Below, one piece after another: positions 12,301-21,914 of a stretch of DNA of 64,000 nt. Each line of letters starts with the position of its first letter. Position 1 is the stretch's first letter. This DNA comes from Methylobacterium sp. J-077 (GTDB taxonomy: Bacteria; Pseudomonadota; Alphaproteobacteria; Rhizobiales; Beijerinckiaceae), in contig NZ_JAKSYJ010000225.1 in NCBI RefSeq assembly GCF_022829365.1, forward strand, positions 1 through 64,000, given 5' to 3'. Below the pieces are notes generated by a model that saw nothing but the letters and a program-made list of their open reading frames with translations, was not told where the DNA came from and searched no databases. Both the position numbers and the translations under genes were made by a program.

Positions 12301-14031
12301 TCAATGGATCTCGGGTTCGGGAATGCCGCCCGCACCCTCCAGGAAATCGAAGTCGCAGCCCTCGTGGGCTTGCCTCACGTGCTGGGTGAACAGCCGGTTG
12401 TAGCCTCGCGGATAAGCCCGATCCGGCGGCACGAATGCCGCGACGCGTGCGGCGATCTCGGCCTCGTCCAAGTGCAGGTGGATGCGCCGCTCGGACACGT
12501 CGACGGTGATGAGGTCGCCGTTGCGCACGGCCGCCAGCGGCCCACCGGCCGCCGATTCCGGCGAGACATGCAGGATGCAGGCGCCGTAGCTGGTGCCGCT
12601 CATACGGGCGTCCGAGATGCGCAGCATGTCGCGCACGCCCTGCCGGAGCAGGACCTTCGGGATCGGCAGCATGCCCCATTCCGGCATGCCGGGGCCGCCG
12701 ATCGGGCCGGCATTGCGCAGGACCATGATGTGGTCCGGGGTGACGTCGAGGTCGAGGTCGTTCACCGCGGCGGTCATGGCGTCGTAATCGTCGAACACCA
12801 GGGCCGGGCCGGTATGCTTGAGGAAGCGCGGGTCCGCGGCCGGCGGCTTGATCACGCAGCCATGCGGCGCGAGGTTGCCGTACAGGATCGCGGTACCGCC
12901 GAGGGAGACGATCGGCTTGTCCAGCGGGCGGATCACGTCGTCGTTGTAGACACTCATGCCGGCGAGCCCGTCGCCGATGGTGCCGCCGGTGACCGAGCGG
13001 GCGTCGAGGTAGAGGAGGGGGGAGAGCCGCACCATCAGGGCGCGGATGCCGCCGGCGATGTGGAAATCCTCCATCAGCCACTGGCCCGAGGGCCGCAGGT
13101 TGGCGATCACCGGCACCTTCTGGGCGAAGTCGTCGAACTCGGAGAGCTTGATCGGGATCCCGGCCCGGCCGGCCATCGCCACCAGGTGGATCATCGCGTT
13201 GGTGGAGCCGGCCAGCGCGTTGTGGACCACGAGGGCGTTCTCCACCGAGCGCCGGTCGAGGATGTCGGACGGCTTCAAATCCTCCCAGATCATCTCGACG
13301 ATGCGCCGGCCGCAGGCGCTGGCCATGCGGGGATGGTCGGCATCGGCCGCCGGGATCGAGGCCGCGCCCGGCAGCGACAGGCCGAGCGCCTCGGCGATCG
13401 ATGTCATGGTCGAGGCGGTGCCCATGGTCATGCAGGTGCCGAATGTGCGGGCGATGCCCGCCTCCATGTCGTTCCATTGCTGCGTGGTGATGGTGCCGGC
13501 TTCCTTCTCGGCCCAGTATTTCCACACGTCGGAGCCGGAGCCGAGGATCTTGCCGCCGGAATGCCCGCGCATCATCGGCCCGGCCGGCAGGAAGATCATC
13601 GGCAGGTTCATGGAGATGCCGCCCATCACCGTGCCCGGGGTGGTCTTGTCGCAGCCGCCCATCAGTACCGCCCCGTCGACCGGGTGCTGGCGCAGCAATT
13701 CCTCAACCTCCATGGCGAGGAGGTTGCGGTAGAGCATCGTGGTCGGCTTGACAAAGTTTTCGGACAACGAGAGCGCCGGCAGCTCGATCGGGAAGCCGCC
13801 CGCCTGCCAGACGCCGCGCTTCACCTGCTCGACCCGTTCGCGGAAGTGGAGATGGCAGGGGTTGATGTCGCTCCAGGTGTTGATGATGCCGACGATCGGC
13901 TTGCCGGTGAAGTCGGCACGCTCGTAGCCCATCTGGAGCATACGCGAGCGGTGGCCGAAGCTGCGCAGGTCGGTGGCGCCGAACCAGCGCTGGCTGCGCA
14001 GATCGCCGATTTCTTTCTTGCGTGCGGTCAT
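12301..14031 (-). CDS. IlvD/Edd-family sugar-acid dehydratase (arabonate/xylonate-type)
   Basis: A 576-residue iron-sulfur dehydratase that would convert an aldonate to a 2-keto-3-deoxy acid. It carries the family cysteines in NPCH, VLMGGCDKTTPG and RTFGTCMTMGTA, the substrate/metal region LPAGPMMRGHSG and VHNALAGSTNAMIH, and the C-terminal ISDARMSGTSYG. The opening RSQRWFGATDLRSFGHRSRM and the neighbours (lactonase, MFS carrier, semialdehyde dehydrogenase) favour an L-arabonate, D-xylonate or similar dehydratase over branched-chain amino acid IlvD. Its ATG overlaps the stop of the MFS gene by one base, so they are co-translated. The exact pentonate or hexonate cannot be decided here. Confidence 0.88.
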   Translation of the reverse strand: MTARKKEIGDLRSQRWFGATDLRSFGHRSRMLQMGYERADFTGKPIVGIINTWSDINPCHLHFRERVEQVKRGVWQAGGFPIELPALSLSENFVKPTTMLYRNLLAMEVEELLRQHPVDGAVLMGGCDKTTPGTVMGGISMNLPMIFLPAGPMMRGHSGGKILGSGSDVWKYWAEKEAGTITTQQWNDMEAGIARTFGTCMTMGTASTMTSIAEALGLSLPGAASIPAADADHPRMASACGRRIVEMIWEDLKPSDILDRRSVENALVVHNALAGSTNAMIHLVAMAGRAGIPIKLSEFDDFAQKVPVIANLRPSGQWLMEDFHIAGGIRALMVRLSPLLYLDARSVTGGTIGDGLAGMSVYNDDVIRPLDKPIVSLGGTAILYGNLAPHGCVIKPPAADPRFLKHTGPALVFDDYDAMTAAVNDLDLDVTPDHIMVLRNAGPIGGPGMPEWGMLPIPKVLLRQGVRDMLRISDARMSGTSYGACILHVSPESAAGGPLAAVRNGDLITVDVSERRIHLHLDEAEIAARVAAFVPPDRAYPRGYNRLFTQHVRQAHEGCDFDFLEGAGGIPEPEIH

Positions 14032-15401
14032 CAGACGGTCTCCGGTCTCGCGCGTTCGGTCGCGGCAGCCGCCGGCAGGTCCGACGCGAAGCCCGGATCC
14101 GCCGCCACGGCCGGCCGGACCGCCAGGAAGGTAATCGTCGCCGAGGCGAGCGCACAGGCTGCGAGGAAGTACAGGCCGGCCTCATAGGTGCCGGTGGCGT
14201 CCTTCAGCCAGCCCAGGACGTAGGGGCCGACGAAGCCGCCGAGATTGCCGACGGCGTTGATCAGCGCGATGCCCCCGGCCGCGGCCGGTCCCGACAGGAA
14301 CTCCCCCGGCATCGCCCAGAAGGCCGGCTTGGTGCCGTACAGGCCGATCGCGGCCACCGACATCGCGGTGAGCGCCCAGAGGCTGCCCAGCATCGGCCCC
14401 GCCGCGACGAGGCCGAGCATGGCGATCACGCCGGCGACCACGAAGTGCCAGCGCCGCTCGTTGCGCCGATCGGACGACCAGCTCCAGGCGATCATGCCGA
14501 CCGTGCCGATGACGTAGGGGACCGCCGTGGCGAGGCCGGTCTCCCAATCGGTGAGCTTCAGGCTCTTGAGGATAGGCGGCAGGAAGAAGGTGATGCCGTA
14601 GGTCGCCGTGCCGATACAGAAGTAGATCGACGCGAGCGCCAGCACCCGACCATCGGTCAGGGCCTGCTTGAGCGTGAAATGCCCGTGAGTCTGGACCGTG
14701 CTCCGGCGCTCGGCCTCCAGCGTGCCTTCCAGCCAGGTTCGCTCCTCGGGGGCGAGCCAGGCCGCCTTGGCGGGCCGTTCGGTCATCAGCGCGAGCACGA
14801 CGAAGGCCAGCAGGATCGACGGCACCGCTTCCAGGACGAACAGCCATTGCCAGCCGTGCAGGCCGAGCGCCCCATCGAGTTGGAGCAGCGCCCCCGAGAT
14901 CACCGCCGTGAGGGCGTTCGATCCAGGCACCGCCAGGAACAGGGCCGCCACCACCCGGGCTCGGTAGCGCCTTGGAAACCAGTAGGTGAAATACAGGATC
15001 ATGCCGGGGAAGAAGCCGGCCTCGGCCACCCCGAGCAGGAAGCGCATCACCAAAAAACTCACCGGGCCGGTGATGAAGGCCATGGCGCCCGCGACAAGGC
15101 CCCAGGTGACCATGATCCGGGCGATCCAGAGCCGCGCGCCTTTGCGCTCCAGGAGGACGTTGCTGGGTATCTCGAAGATGACGTAGCCGAGGAAGAAGAT
15201 GCCCGCGCCCCAGCCGTAGAGGGTCGCCGAAAAGCCGAACTCCCGGTTCAGGCCGAACGAGGCGAAGCCCACATTCGTGCGATCCATGTAGGCGATGAAG
15301 TAGATCAGCACGATGAGCGGCAGGAGCCGCCACGAGACCTTGGCGACCGTGCGCCGCTCGATCTCCGGCAGCGCCGCGATCGCTGGTATGCCCCCCGACA
15401 T
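14031..15401 (-). CDS. MFS transporter of the anion:cation symporter (sugar-acid) type
   Basis: A 456-residue inner-membrane carrier with about twelve hydrophobic segments. The first loop region DRTNVGFASFGLNREFGFS and FFLGYVIFEIPSNVLLERKGARLW are characteristic of the ACS family (hexuronate, galactonate, tartrate, phthalate carriers), as is RFLLGVAEAGFFPGMILYFTYWFP. Start at 15401 has GGGAGGGG two bases upstream, better than the TTG twelve bases earlier. It lies between the dehydratase and the RraA-like gene in one minus-strand operon and is therefore the likely uptake system for the sugar acid the operon degrades. Confidence 0.9.
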   Translation of the reverse strand: MSGGIPAIAALPEIERRTVAKVSWRLLPLIVLIYFIAYMDRTNVGFASFGLNREFGFSATLYGWGAGIFFLGYVIFEIPSNVLLERKGARLWIARIMVTWGLVAGAMAFITGPVSFLVMRFLLGVAEAGFFPGMILYFTYWFPRRYRARVVAALFLAVPGSNALTAVISGALLQLDGALGLHGWQWLFVLEAVPSILLAFVVLALMTERPAKAAWLAPEERTWLEGTLEAERRSTVQTHGHFTLKQALTDGRVLALASIYFCIGTATYGITFFLPPILKSLKLTDWETGLATAVPYVIGTVGMIAWSWSSDRRNERRWHFVVAGVIAMLGLVAAGPMLGSLWALTAMSVAAIGLYGTKPAFWAMPGEFLSGPAAAGGIALINAVGNLGGFVGPYVLGWLKDATGTYEAGLYFLAACALASATITFLAVRPAVAADPGFASDLPAAAATERARPETV

Positions 15402-15461
15402 AGCCCCTCCCAACCCAGATGCTCGTCTCGCCGGCTTCGCGCCGATCGGTGCCGTCCGCCG

Positions 15462-16181
15462 TCAGCGCCCGTTCTGCTGCCGCCATGCGGCGAAGTCAGC
15501 GAGACTCTGTGCGTCGGTGGCAGGATAGAGGCCGAGGATGGAGCGGCCCTTGCGGACCTCTTCGGTGACGAAATCCTCGTAGGCGGTCATCTCGACGGCC
15601 TCTTCGGCGATCTCGTCGGCGAGGTGGGCCGGGATCACCGCCACGCCGTCGCCGTCCCCGACGATCACGTCGCCGGGGAAGACCGGGGCGTCGCCGCAGC
15701 CGATCGGCACGTTGATGTCGATGGCCTGGTGGTGGGTCAGGTTAGTCGGGGCCGAGGGGCGCACGTGGTAGCTCGGCATGTCGAGCCGGGCGATCTCGTC
15801 GGCGTCGCGAAATCCGCCATCGGTGACGAGACCGGCGCAGCCCCGCACCATCAGGCGGGTCGCCAGGATCGAGCCCGCCGAGGCCGCCCGGGCATCCTTG
15901 CGGCTGTCGATTACGAACACGGCGCCGGGCGGGCACTCCTCCACCGCCTTGCGTTGCGGATGGGCCCGATCGCGGAACACCGTGATCGGGTTCAGGTCTT
16001 CACGGGCCGGCATGTAGCGCAGGGTGAACGCCTCGCCGACCATGGTGCCGCCGCCGGCTTTCAGCGGTCGCACGTCTTGGATCATCTGGTTGCGCAGGCC
16101 GCGCTTGAACAAGGCGGTCATCAGCGTCGCCGTGCTGACGGTCTTGAGCTTGTCGCGCGTCTCGGCAGACAATCCGGGCAT
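15462..16181 (-). CDS. RraA-like protein (HMG/CHA aldolase or related lyase fold)
   Basis: A 239-residue cytoplasmic protein of the RraA/4-hydroxy-4-methyl-2-oxoglutarate aldolase superfamily. It shows VSTATLMTALFKRGLRNQ, GEAFTLRYMPAREDLN, VFVIDSRKDARAASAGSILATRL, the metal-site motif GLVTDGGFRDADEI, and GDVIVGDGDGVAVIPAHLADE. Family members include pyruvate aldolases, oxaloacetate decarboxylases and the RNase E inhibitor RraA; homologues are frequent in sugar-acid operons where their reaction is often unproven. Here it could act on the 2-keto-3-deoxy acid made by the dehydratase. Start 16181 follows GGAGGAG; a longer frame to 16265 lacks family similarity. It is the first gene of the minus-strand operon, facing the GntR gene. 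Confidence 0.82.
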   Translation of the reverse strand: MPGLSAETRDKLKTVSTATLMTALFKRGLRNQMIQDVRPLKAGGGTMVGEAFTLRYMPAREDLNPITVFRDRAHPQRKAVEECPPGAVFVIDSRKDARAASAGSILATRLMVRGCAGLVTDGGFRDADEIARLDMPSYHVRPSAPTNLTHHQAIDINVPIGCGDAPVFPGDVIVGDGDGVAVIPAHLADEIAEEAVEMTAYEDFVTEEVRKGRSILGLYPATDAQSLADFAAWRQQNGR

Positions 16182-16252
16182 CCGCAGCTCCTCCCATGAA
16201 GACGGTCGCCGTCGAGCTCGAACCATCAAGAACCCGGCCGGCGCTGACGCGC

Positions 16253-16278
16253 CCTGGGCGACCACTGATATCCCAGGG
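16253..16278. promoter_or_regulatory. candidate GntR operator in the divergent promoter region
   Basis: CCTGGG-N5-ACTGATAT occupies 16253-16271 and is followed at once by CCCAGGG, which is inverted to CCCTGGG at 16252. The same CCTGGG-N5-ACTGATAT occurs on the minus strand at 17104-17122. It lies between the RraA-headed operon and the GntR gene, where an autoregulated operator is expected. Confidence 0.65.
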
Positions 16279-16351
16279 CTTGAGTAGGGCGCCGCCTGGC
16301 GCCATTGTCAACTGAAGCAGAGAGCGGCTGCGACACAGACGGGGGATCCGG

Positions 16352-17062
16352 TTGGCCGATGCGAGGATCTTGACGGCGGGTCCCGACGCGAGCGGAATTC
16401 CGGTCGACGCCAAGCGGCCGCGATCCCTCGCGGAGACCGCCTACGACGCGATCGAGCAGATGATCATCAGCCGACACCTCGCTCCGGGCGCGATGGTGTC
16501 GGAGAGCGAGCTCGGCGCGGAACTGGCGCTCGGGCGGACCCCGGTGCGCGAGGCGCTGGCGCGGCTCAAGGCGATCGGCTTCGTCGAGGTCCATGCGCGC
16601 CGCGGCGTACTCGTCACCCCAGTGGACATCATCAAGCATCTCGAACTGCTCGAAGTCCGGCGCCCGCTCGACGAGACCGTGGCCCGCTGCGTGATCGCCC
16701 GCGCCTCGGACCGGGACCTGGAGACCCTGCGGAGCCACACCGAGGGCCTGCTCGTCGCCGCCGCCGCCCGGGACCGCGAGGTCTACTTCCGGCTGAAACG
16801 GGCCCTCCACGAGGCGATGGTCGGATCAGCCTACAACCCGACCCTGACCAGCACGATGGGCCCGCTCCACGCCCAGTCGAGGCGCTTCTGGTATACCTAC
16901 GAGCCCACGGCCAGCTTCCTCGACTGCGCCGGGATCCACGCGACGATCGTGGCCAGCATCGCGGCCCGCGAGCCCGATCGGGCGCTTTCCGGAATCGGCA
17001 CGCTGTTCGACCTCCTCGACCGGATGACCCGGCGTGCCCTCGACCGCCGACCTCTGGTCTGA
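16352..17062 (+). CDS. GntR-family transcription regulator, FCD type
   Basis: A 236-residue DNA-binding protein. Residues 25-95 form the GntR winged helix (LAETAYDAIEQMIISRHLAPG, SESELGAELALGRTPVREAL, GFVEVHARRGVLV), residues 105-225 an FCD ligand domain with metal-type residues in DLETLR, HEAMV and IHATIVASI. FCD regulators usually respond to organic acids or sugar acids, which matches both neighbouring operons. The start is TTG at 16352 with GGGGGA seven bases upstream; I see no better in-frame start before the HTH. It is divergent from the RraA-MFS-dehydratase-lactonase operon and precedes the thiamine enzyme and dehydrogenase genes. Two copies of one palindromic motif flank it. Confidence 0.88.
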   Translation: MADARILTAGPDASGIPVDAKRPRSLAETAYDAIEQMIISRHLAPGAMVSESELGAELALGRTPVREALARLKAIGFVEVHARRGVLVTPVDIIKHLELLEVRRPLDETVARCVIARASDRDLETLRSHTEGLLVAAAARDREVYFRLKRALHEAMVGSAYNPTLTSTMGPLHAQSRRFWYTYEPTASFLDCAGIHATIVASIAAREPDRALSGIGTLFDLLDRMTRRALDRRPLV

Positions 17063-17090
17063 CAGGTTGACCGAGCCGCCCGCGGCCCTA

Positions 17091-17123
17091 TCCTGGGACT
17101 GACATATCAGTCGCATCCCAGGA
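17091..17123. promoter_or_regulatory. candidate GntR operator upstream of the thiamine-diphosphate enzyme
   Basis: Nested palindromes: TCCTGGGA (17091-17098) with TCCCAGGA (17116-17123), and GACTGA (17097-17102) with TCAGTC (17107-17112) around CATA. Minus strand 17104-17122 matches the motif at 16253-16271 exactly outside the N5 spacer. It could also serve as a weak terminator after the GntR gene, but the shared motif favours an operator. Confidence 0.65.
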
Positions 17124-17214
17124 CACGGCAGCGGTCAGGTTCAAGGCCGCGACAGGACGGCCGGCCGCCCCTGGAGACATCCTCCGGGCGGCGTCATCGC
17201 CAGGGAGAAACGGC

Positions 17215-18885
17215 TTGAGCGGATTGCCCCCACGCACCGGCGCGCAGGTGCTCGTCGATCAGTTGCTCGTCCAGGGCATCGAGCGGGTCACTTGCGTCCC
17301 CGGCGAGAGCTACCTCGCGGTGCTCGACGCCCTGCGCGACAGCGGCATCGACGTGCTCGTGTGCCGGCAGGAGGGCGGCGCCGCGATCATGGCCGAGGCC
17401 GGCGGCAAGCTCACCGGCCGTCCCGGCATCTGCTTCGTCACCCGCGGCCCCGGCGCCACCAACGCCTCGGCGGGGATCCATATCGCGCGCCAGGATTCGA
17501 CGCCGATGATCCTGTTCGTCGGTCAGATCGGTCGGGCGATGCGCGGCCGGGAGGCCTTCCAGGAGGTCGATTACCGCCAGATGTTCGGCGGCCTGGCCAA
17601 GTGGGCTGTGGAGATCGACGACGCGGCCCGCATCCCCGAGATCCTGGCCCGGGCCTTCCGGGTCGCGCTCCAGGGCCGGCCGGGGCCGGTGGTGATCGCC
17701 CTGCCGGAGGACATGCTCGACGACGTCGCGGCGGTGGCCGACGCGCCGCGCGTCGTCCCCGCCGAGCCGGCCCCGTCGCCCGCCGATACGGAGCGGCTGC
17801 GCGCGATGCTGGCCGAGGCGCGACGGCCGGTGGTGCTGCTCGGCGGCGCGCGCTGGACCGAATCGGCCCGCGGCGCCCTGGCCGCCTGGGCCGAGCGCCA
17901 CGACATGCCGGTGGCGGTCTCGTTCCGCCGTGCCAACCTGTTCTCCGCCGACCATCCGAATTTTGCCGGCGAGCTCGGGATCGGGCCGAACCCGGCACTC
18001 CTGGCGCGGATCAAGGAGTCCGACCTGCTGCTGATGATCGGCGGGCGCCTGTCCGAGATGCCGGCGCAATCCTACGGCCTGCTCGGCATCCCCGATCCCG
18101 GCCTGCCGCTGGTCCACGTCCATCCCGATCCGGAAGAACTCGGCCGGGTCTACCAGCCGACGCTAGCGATCCAGGCGACCCCCGAAGCGTTCTGCGCCGC
18201 CCTGCCGACTTACGACGCGCCGCGAGCCGGCCGCGCCGCCGAGGCCCACGCCTCCTACCGCGCCTGGTCGGAGACGCCGGAGCCGAAACCCGGTGCATTC
18301 CAGTACGGCCAAGCGATCACCTGGCTGCGCGAGCGCCTGCCGGCGGACGCGGTGATCTGCAACGGCGCCGGCAACTTCGCCACCTGGATCCACCGCTACT
18401 ACCGGTTCCGCGCCTTCGGGACGCAACTCGCCCCGACCTCGGGCTCGATGGGCTACGGCCTGCCGGCGGCCGTGATCGCCAAGCGCAGCCTACCGGAGCG
18501 GATCGTCGTGGCGCTCGCGGGCGACGGCGACGTGATGATGACCGTGCAGGAATTCGCCACCGCCGTGCAATACGGCATCGCCATCCTGGTCGTGGTCCTC
18601 GACAACGGCATGTACGGCACGATCCGGATGCACCAGGAGCGGGAATATCCCGGGCGCGTCTCGGCGACCGAGCTGCGCAATCCCGACTTCGCCGCCCTGG
18701 CCCGCTCCTGCGGCGGCCACGGCGAGCGCGTGGAGCGCACCGAGGAGTTCGCCCCCGCCTTCGAGCGCAGCCTCGCCGCCGGGATTCCAGCGATGATCCA
18801 CTGCCTCGTCGATCCGGAGGCCCTGACACCGACCATGACCCTCGCGGCGATCCGCGCGAAGGCCCTGGCGGCAGGCGAGGGCTGA
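17215..18885 (+). CDS. thiamine-diphosphate-dependent enzyme, acetolactate-synthase-like
   Basis: A 556-residue cytoplasmic enzyme of the acetolactate synthase/benzoylformate decarboxylase superfamily. Pyrimidine domain with catalytic glutamate in [14 protein letters not shown] near residue 52 and [20 protein letters not shown]; central domain at about 190-330; ThDP-binding motif [19 protein letters not shown] through [12 protein letters not shown] near 440-480. It is probably not the biosynthetic enzyme: no small subunit gene follows and it lies in a sugar-acid cluster. It may carboligate or decarboxylate a 2-keto acid from the pathway. Start is TTG 17215 with GGGAG seven bases before. The dehydrogenase gene follows after 59 bases on the same strand. 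Confidence 0.87.
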   Translation: MSGLPPRTGAQVLVDQLLVQGIERVTCVPGESYLAVLDALRDSGIDVLVCRQEGGAAIMAEAGGKLTGRPGICFVTRGPGATNASAGIHIARQDSTPMILFVGQIGRAMRGREAFQEVDYRQMFGGLAKWAVEIDDAARIPEILARAFRVALQGRPGPVVIALPEDMLDDVAAVADAPRVVPAEPAPSPADTERLRAMLAEARRPVVLLGGARWTESARGALAAWAERHDMPVAVSFRRANLFSADHPNFAGELGIGPNPALLARIKESDLLLMIGGRLSEMPAQSYGLLGIPDPGLPLVHVHPDPEELGRVYQPTLAIQATPEAFCAALPTYDAPRAGRAAEAHASYRAWSETPEPKPGAFQYGQAITWLRERLPADAVICNGAGNFATWIHRYYRFRAFGTQLAPTSGSMGYGLPAAVIAKRSLPERIVVALAGDGDVMMTVQEFATAVQYGIAILVVVLDNGMYGTIRMHQEREYPGRVSATELRNPDFAALARSCGGHGERVERTEEFAPAFERSLAAGIPAMIHCLVDPEALTPTMTLAAIRAKALAAGEG

Positions 18886-18944
18886 CAGCCCCCCACCACC
18901 GACCCGGTGCGGAGGATCCGCACCCTTTCGAACAGGAGTCGACG

Positions 18945-20522
18945 ATGACCGTGCGTGGCGAAAACCTGATCGGCGCCCAGGCCCAGCGAGGCACGCAGGA
19001 CGCGTTCCGGGGCATCGAGGCGGCCACCGGCCAGCCCCTGGAGCCCGACTTCCCCGGCGCGAGCCTCCAGGACCTCGACTGGGCCTGCGCCCTGGCGGAT
19101 GCCGCCTTCGACACCTACCGCGAGACAACCCCGGAGGCCCGGGCGGCTTTCCTGGAGACGATCGCGGCCAACATCCTCGATCTTGGCGATGACCTCGTCA
19201 CCCGCTGCATGCAGGAGACCGGGTTGCCCCGGCCGCGGATCGAGGGCGAGCGCGGCCGCACCGTCGGCCAGCTGCGCCTGTTCGCGGGCGTCGTGCGCGA
19301 GGGCAGCGCCTTCGAGATCCGCATCGACCCGGCCCTGCCGGACCGCAAGCCGCTGCCCCGGCCGGACCTGCGCCTGCGCAACGTCGCGCTGGGCCCGGTG
19401 GCGGTGTTCGGCGCCAGCAACTTCCCGCTGGCCTTCTCGGTGGCCGGCGGTGACACCGCCTCGGCGCTGGCGGCCGGCTGCCCGGTGATCGTGAAGGCGC
19501 ACCCGGCCCATCCCGGCACCTCCGAGCTGGTCGGCCGGGCGATCCAGAGGGCGGTCGCCGGGTCCGGCCTTCCGGAGGGGGTGTTCTCGCTGCTGTTCGA
19601 TGCCGGCCAGTCGATCGGGCAGGGGCTGGTGGCCGATCCCCGGATCGCCGCGGTGGGCTTCACCGGATCGCGCCGGGGCGGCACCGCCCTGATGGAGATC
19701 GCGTCCAAGCGCCCCCGCCCGATCCCGATCTATGCCGAGATGAGCAGCATCAACCCGGTCCTGCTGTTCCCGGGCGCCCTGGCGGCCCGGGGCGAGGCGA
19801 TCGGCCGGGCCTTCGCGGCCTCGCTGACGCTGGGTGCCGGCCAGTTCTGCACCAATCCCGGCCTGGTCCTGGCGGTGCCCGGCCCCGGCCTCGACGCGTT
19901 CCTGGCCTCGGCCACGGCGGCCCTGCGGGAGAGCCCGGCCGCGACCATGCTGACCCCGGGCATCCATCGGGCCTACTGTGACGGTGTCGCGCGGCTCGCC
20001 GGCCACGCCGCGGTCACGCGCCTCGCCGAAGGCCCCGAAGGCACCGCCACCCAGGGCCGGGCGGCCTTGTTCGCCACCGATTCGGACGCCTTCCTGGCCG
20101 AGCCGGAACTGCAGGAGGAGATGTTCGGCGCCGCGGCCCTGGTGGTGCGTTGCCCCGACCTCGCGGCGATACGAAAGGTGCTGGAGCATCTCGAGGGCCA
20201 GCTCACCGCGTCCCTGCACATCACGCCCGACGACCACGCGGCCGTGCGGGCGCTGCTGCCGCTGCTGGAGCGCCGGGTCGGGCGCATCCTGGTCGACGGC
20301 TTCGGCACCGGCGTCGAGGTGGCGCACGCCATGGTCCATGGCGGCCCGTATCCGGCGACATCGGACGGCCGCACGACCTCCGTGGGCAGCCTCGCGATCG
20401 ACCGGTTCCTGCGGCCGGTGAGCTACCAGGACCTCCCCGACGCCCTGCTGCCCGCCGCCCTCCAGGAAGCCAACCCCCTCGGCCTCCCGCGCCGGGTCGA
20501 CGGCCGCCTCGAACGCCGCTGA
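18945..20522 (+). CDS. 2,5-dioxopentanoate (alpha-ketoglutaric semialdehyde) dehydrogenase type
   Basis: A 525-residue NAD(P)-dependent aldehyde dehydrogenase. It opens with the subgroup pattern ([28 protein letters not shown]) of alpha-ketoglutaric semialdehyde dehydrogenases, then shows the Rossmann region [47 protein letters not shown], the catalytic glutamate in [12 protein letters not shown] and the catalytic cysteine in [13 protein letters not shown]. Such enzymes make 2-oxoglutarate in the last step of pentonate and glucarate catabolism, matching the cluster. AGGAG lies eight bases before the ATG. A hairpin follows the stop, probably ending the operon. Confidence 0.87.
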   Translation: MTVRGENLIGAQAQRGTQDAFRGIEAATGQPLEPDFPGASLQDLDWACALADAAFDTYRETTPEARAAFLETIAANILDLGDDLVTRCMQETGLPRPRIEGERGRTVGQLRLFAGVVREGSAFEIRIDPALPDRKPLPRPDLRLRNVALGPVAVFGASNFPLAFSVAGGDTASALAAGCPVIVKAHPAHPGTSELVGRAIQRAVAGSGLPEGVFSLLFDAGQSIGQGLVADPRIAAVGFTGSRRGGTALMEIASKRPRPIPIYAEMSSINPVLLFPGALAARGEAIGRAFAASLTLGAGQFCTNPGLVLAVPGPGLDAFLASATAALRESPAATMLTPGIHRAYCDGVARLAGHAAVTRLAEGPEGTATQGRAALFATDSDAFLAEPELQEEMFGAAALVVRCPDLAAIRKVLEHLEGQLTASLHITPDDHAAVRALLPLLERRVGRILVDGFGTGVEVAHAMVHGGPYPATSDGRTTSVGSLAIDRFLRPVSYQDLPDALLPAALQEANPLGLPRRVDGRLERR

Positions 20523-20571
20523 CGGGACCACACGCGCGGGGACAGGCGCAGGCTCACCTCCGCGTCCCACC

Positions 20572-20595
20572 GGCTCAAACGGTCCAGTTTGAGCC
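20572..20595. terminator. hairpin after the semialdehyde dehydrogenase gene
   Basis: GGCTCAAAC (20572-20580) and GTTTGAGCC (20587-20595) are perfect 9-base arms around GGTCCA. There is no T-run, so termination would be weak or factor-dependent. Confidence 0.5.
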
Positions 20596-20606
20596 TCATC
20601 GACCGC

Positions 20607-20635
20607 TTGCCAGGCCGAGGCTGCCCGTCTAGACA
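20607..20635 (+). promoter_or_regulatory. sigma-70 promoter of the tRNA-Gln gene
   Basis: TTGCCA (20607-20612) and TAGACA (20630-20635) are separated by exactly 17 bases, and the tRNA begins 15 bases after the second hexamer. Position and spacing make this the likely promoter. Confidence 0.65.
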
Positions 20636-20649
20636 GCCCCGGCCCACGG

Positions 20650-20724
<75 letters not shown>

Positions 20725-20822
20725 AACGCCTGTGATTCTCAGCCGATCGTTGATTCTCCGGCTGTTTTCGGACCCGCCCGGGCCGATCTCTCCTTGCAGG
20801 TCCACTCAGGAGGTCCTCTCTC

Positions 20823-21310
20823 CTGGACGGCAAGGACATACGCCTTGCCTTGCTCTCACATCCGCCGCCGCGGACAAACAGTCCTGCTTCGTCGTATCAC
20901 CACCCACGACCTGCGCCTGTGGTTCGGTCAACGCGAGATCCTGCGCTCGCTCGGACACGCGACGCCAGGAGAGGCCCGACGGCTGGCGCAACGCTTGTGG
21001 GATGCGAGAAACGTTGTTTGCGCTCGTGCGCTTCAACCGGTCGCTCAGGCGTGCCGGCATCGTTGAGCTGACAGAACAGTATCTCGAGGCCCCAGCCTTC
21101 AGGCACGATTGCCTGATCGCGAACATCGGGCACGACCCAGAGCCTGAGGCCTTTCCCGGCTTCCCCGGCCCGGCGTCGGGCGACGATCCCCATGAGAGCG
21201 TCGATACCGAGGAGGCGGCCGCAAAAGCGAGCCTGAACGATCCGGCCGAGATAGCGTTTCTCTACAGGCACTACTTGGACAGCCTGAAGCGCGCCCTTGA
21301 CGTGATGACC
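20823..21310 (+). pseudogene. remnant of a tyrosine-type integrase, N-terminal part
   Basis: Two frames together give a recognisable integrase N-terminus. Around 20836-21015 the frame reads ALPCSHIRRRGQTVLLRRI, then LWFGQREILRSLGHATPGEA and RRLAQRLWDARNVV. After a frameshift near 21015 it continues FALVRFNRSLRRAGIVELTE and on to FLYRHYLDSLKRAL near 21295. This is the SAM-like/DUF6538-type front of phage integrases; the catalytic C-terminal domain with its R-H-R-Y residues is absent. The position directly after tRNA-Gln supports an integrase that once inserted a mobile island here. Broken and certainly not functional. Confidence 0.7.
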
Positions 21311-21676
21311 GGCCTCGACCTCGGCTTCGCCATGAAGAACTATCACTGGTTCTTCCTCGCACCGGAAGCGGACCTGCCCGAACGCATGCTGGCAGTCGAT
21401 CCGGACGCTTTCATCGAACGCTCCCTGAACGAGATGACCGGTGGCCGCGACGTGATTGAGGCGACGGCGCTCGACGCCTATCGCACCGCATTCCGTGACC
21501 CCGCCGTCCGTCATGCGATCTGCGAGGATTACCGCGCCGCTATGACCGAGGACCTCGCGCTCGACCGCGCCGATCAAGAGGCGGGACGCAGGCTGTCATG
21601 CCCGGTGCTCGTTCTGTGGCCCGGCGACGATTCGGGCCAGGATCGTCCGACGCCGGTGGAGATCTGGCGTCGTTGA
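21311..21676 (+). pseudogene. C-terminal fragment of a haloacetate-dehalogenase-like alpha/beta hydrolase
   Basis: In frame with the end of the integrase remnant but of a different family, the reading LDLGFAMKNYHWFFLAPEAD, LPERMLAVDPDAFI, YRTAFRDPAVRHAICEDYRA and CPVLVLWPGDDSG matches the cap and post-cap region of fluoroacetate/haloacetate dehalogenases. The N-terminal half with the nucleophile aspartate is missing and the end is ragged (VEIWRR then stop). The join at about 21311 is therefore a recombination or deletion scar between two unrelated genes. Confidence 0.65.
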
Positions 21677-21914
21677 GCCGGCGATGTCATCGGCCACGCA
21701 ACCGGTGGTGGCCACCTCCAGCCCGAGGACGCTCCCGACGAGGTCCTTGCCGCGCTGGGTCCTGTCCTGCTCGATTAACATGCGCCCCGAGGCGCGAGGG
21801 GAACTGCCTTGGGGGCTGCGTGGTCGCGGTCGCCTCGCAAGGTTGGCTTCGGTCCATGATCGGGCGGCCGGACGCCGCCATGCCGGGGCGTGACGCGGAA
21901 GCCCGACAGTTTCC

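Noticed and set aside
12194-13525. N-terminal extension of the lactonase frame to 13525
   Set aside because: The extension lies inside the dehydratase gene in another frame; the ATG at 12193 with a good ribosome site and signal peptide is the true start.
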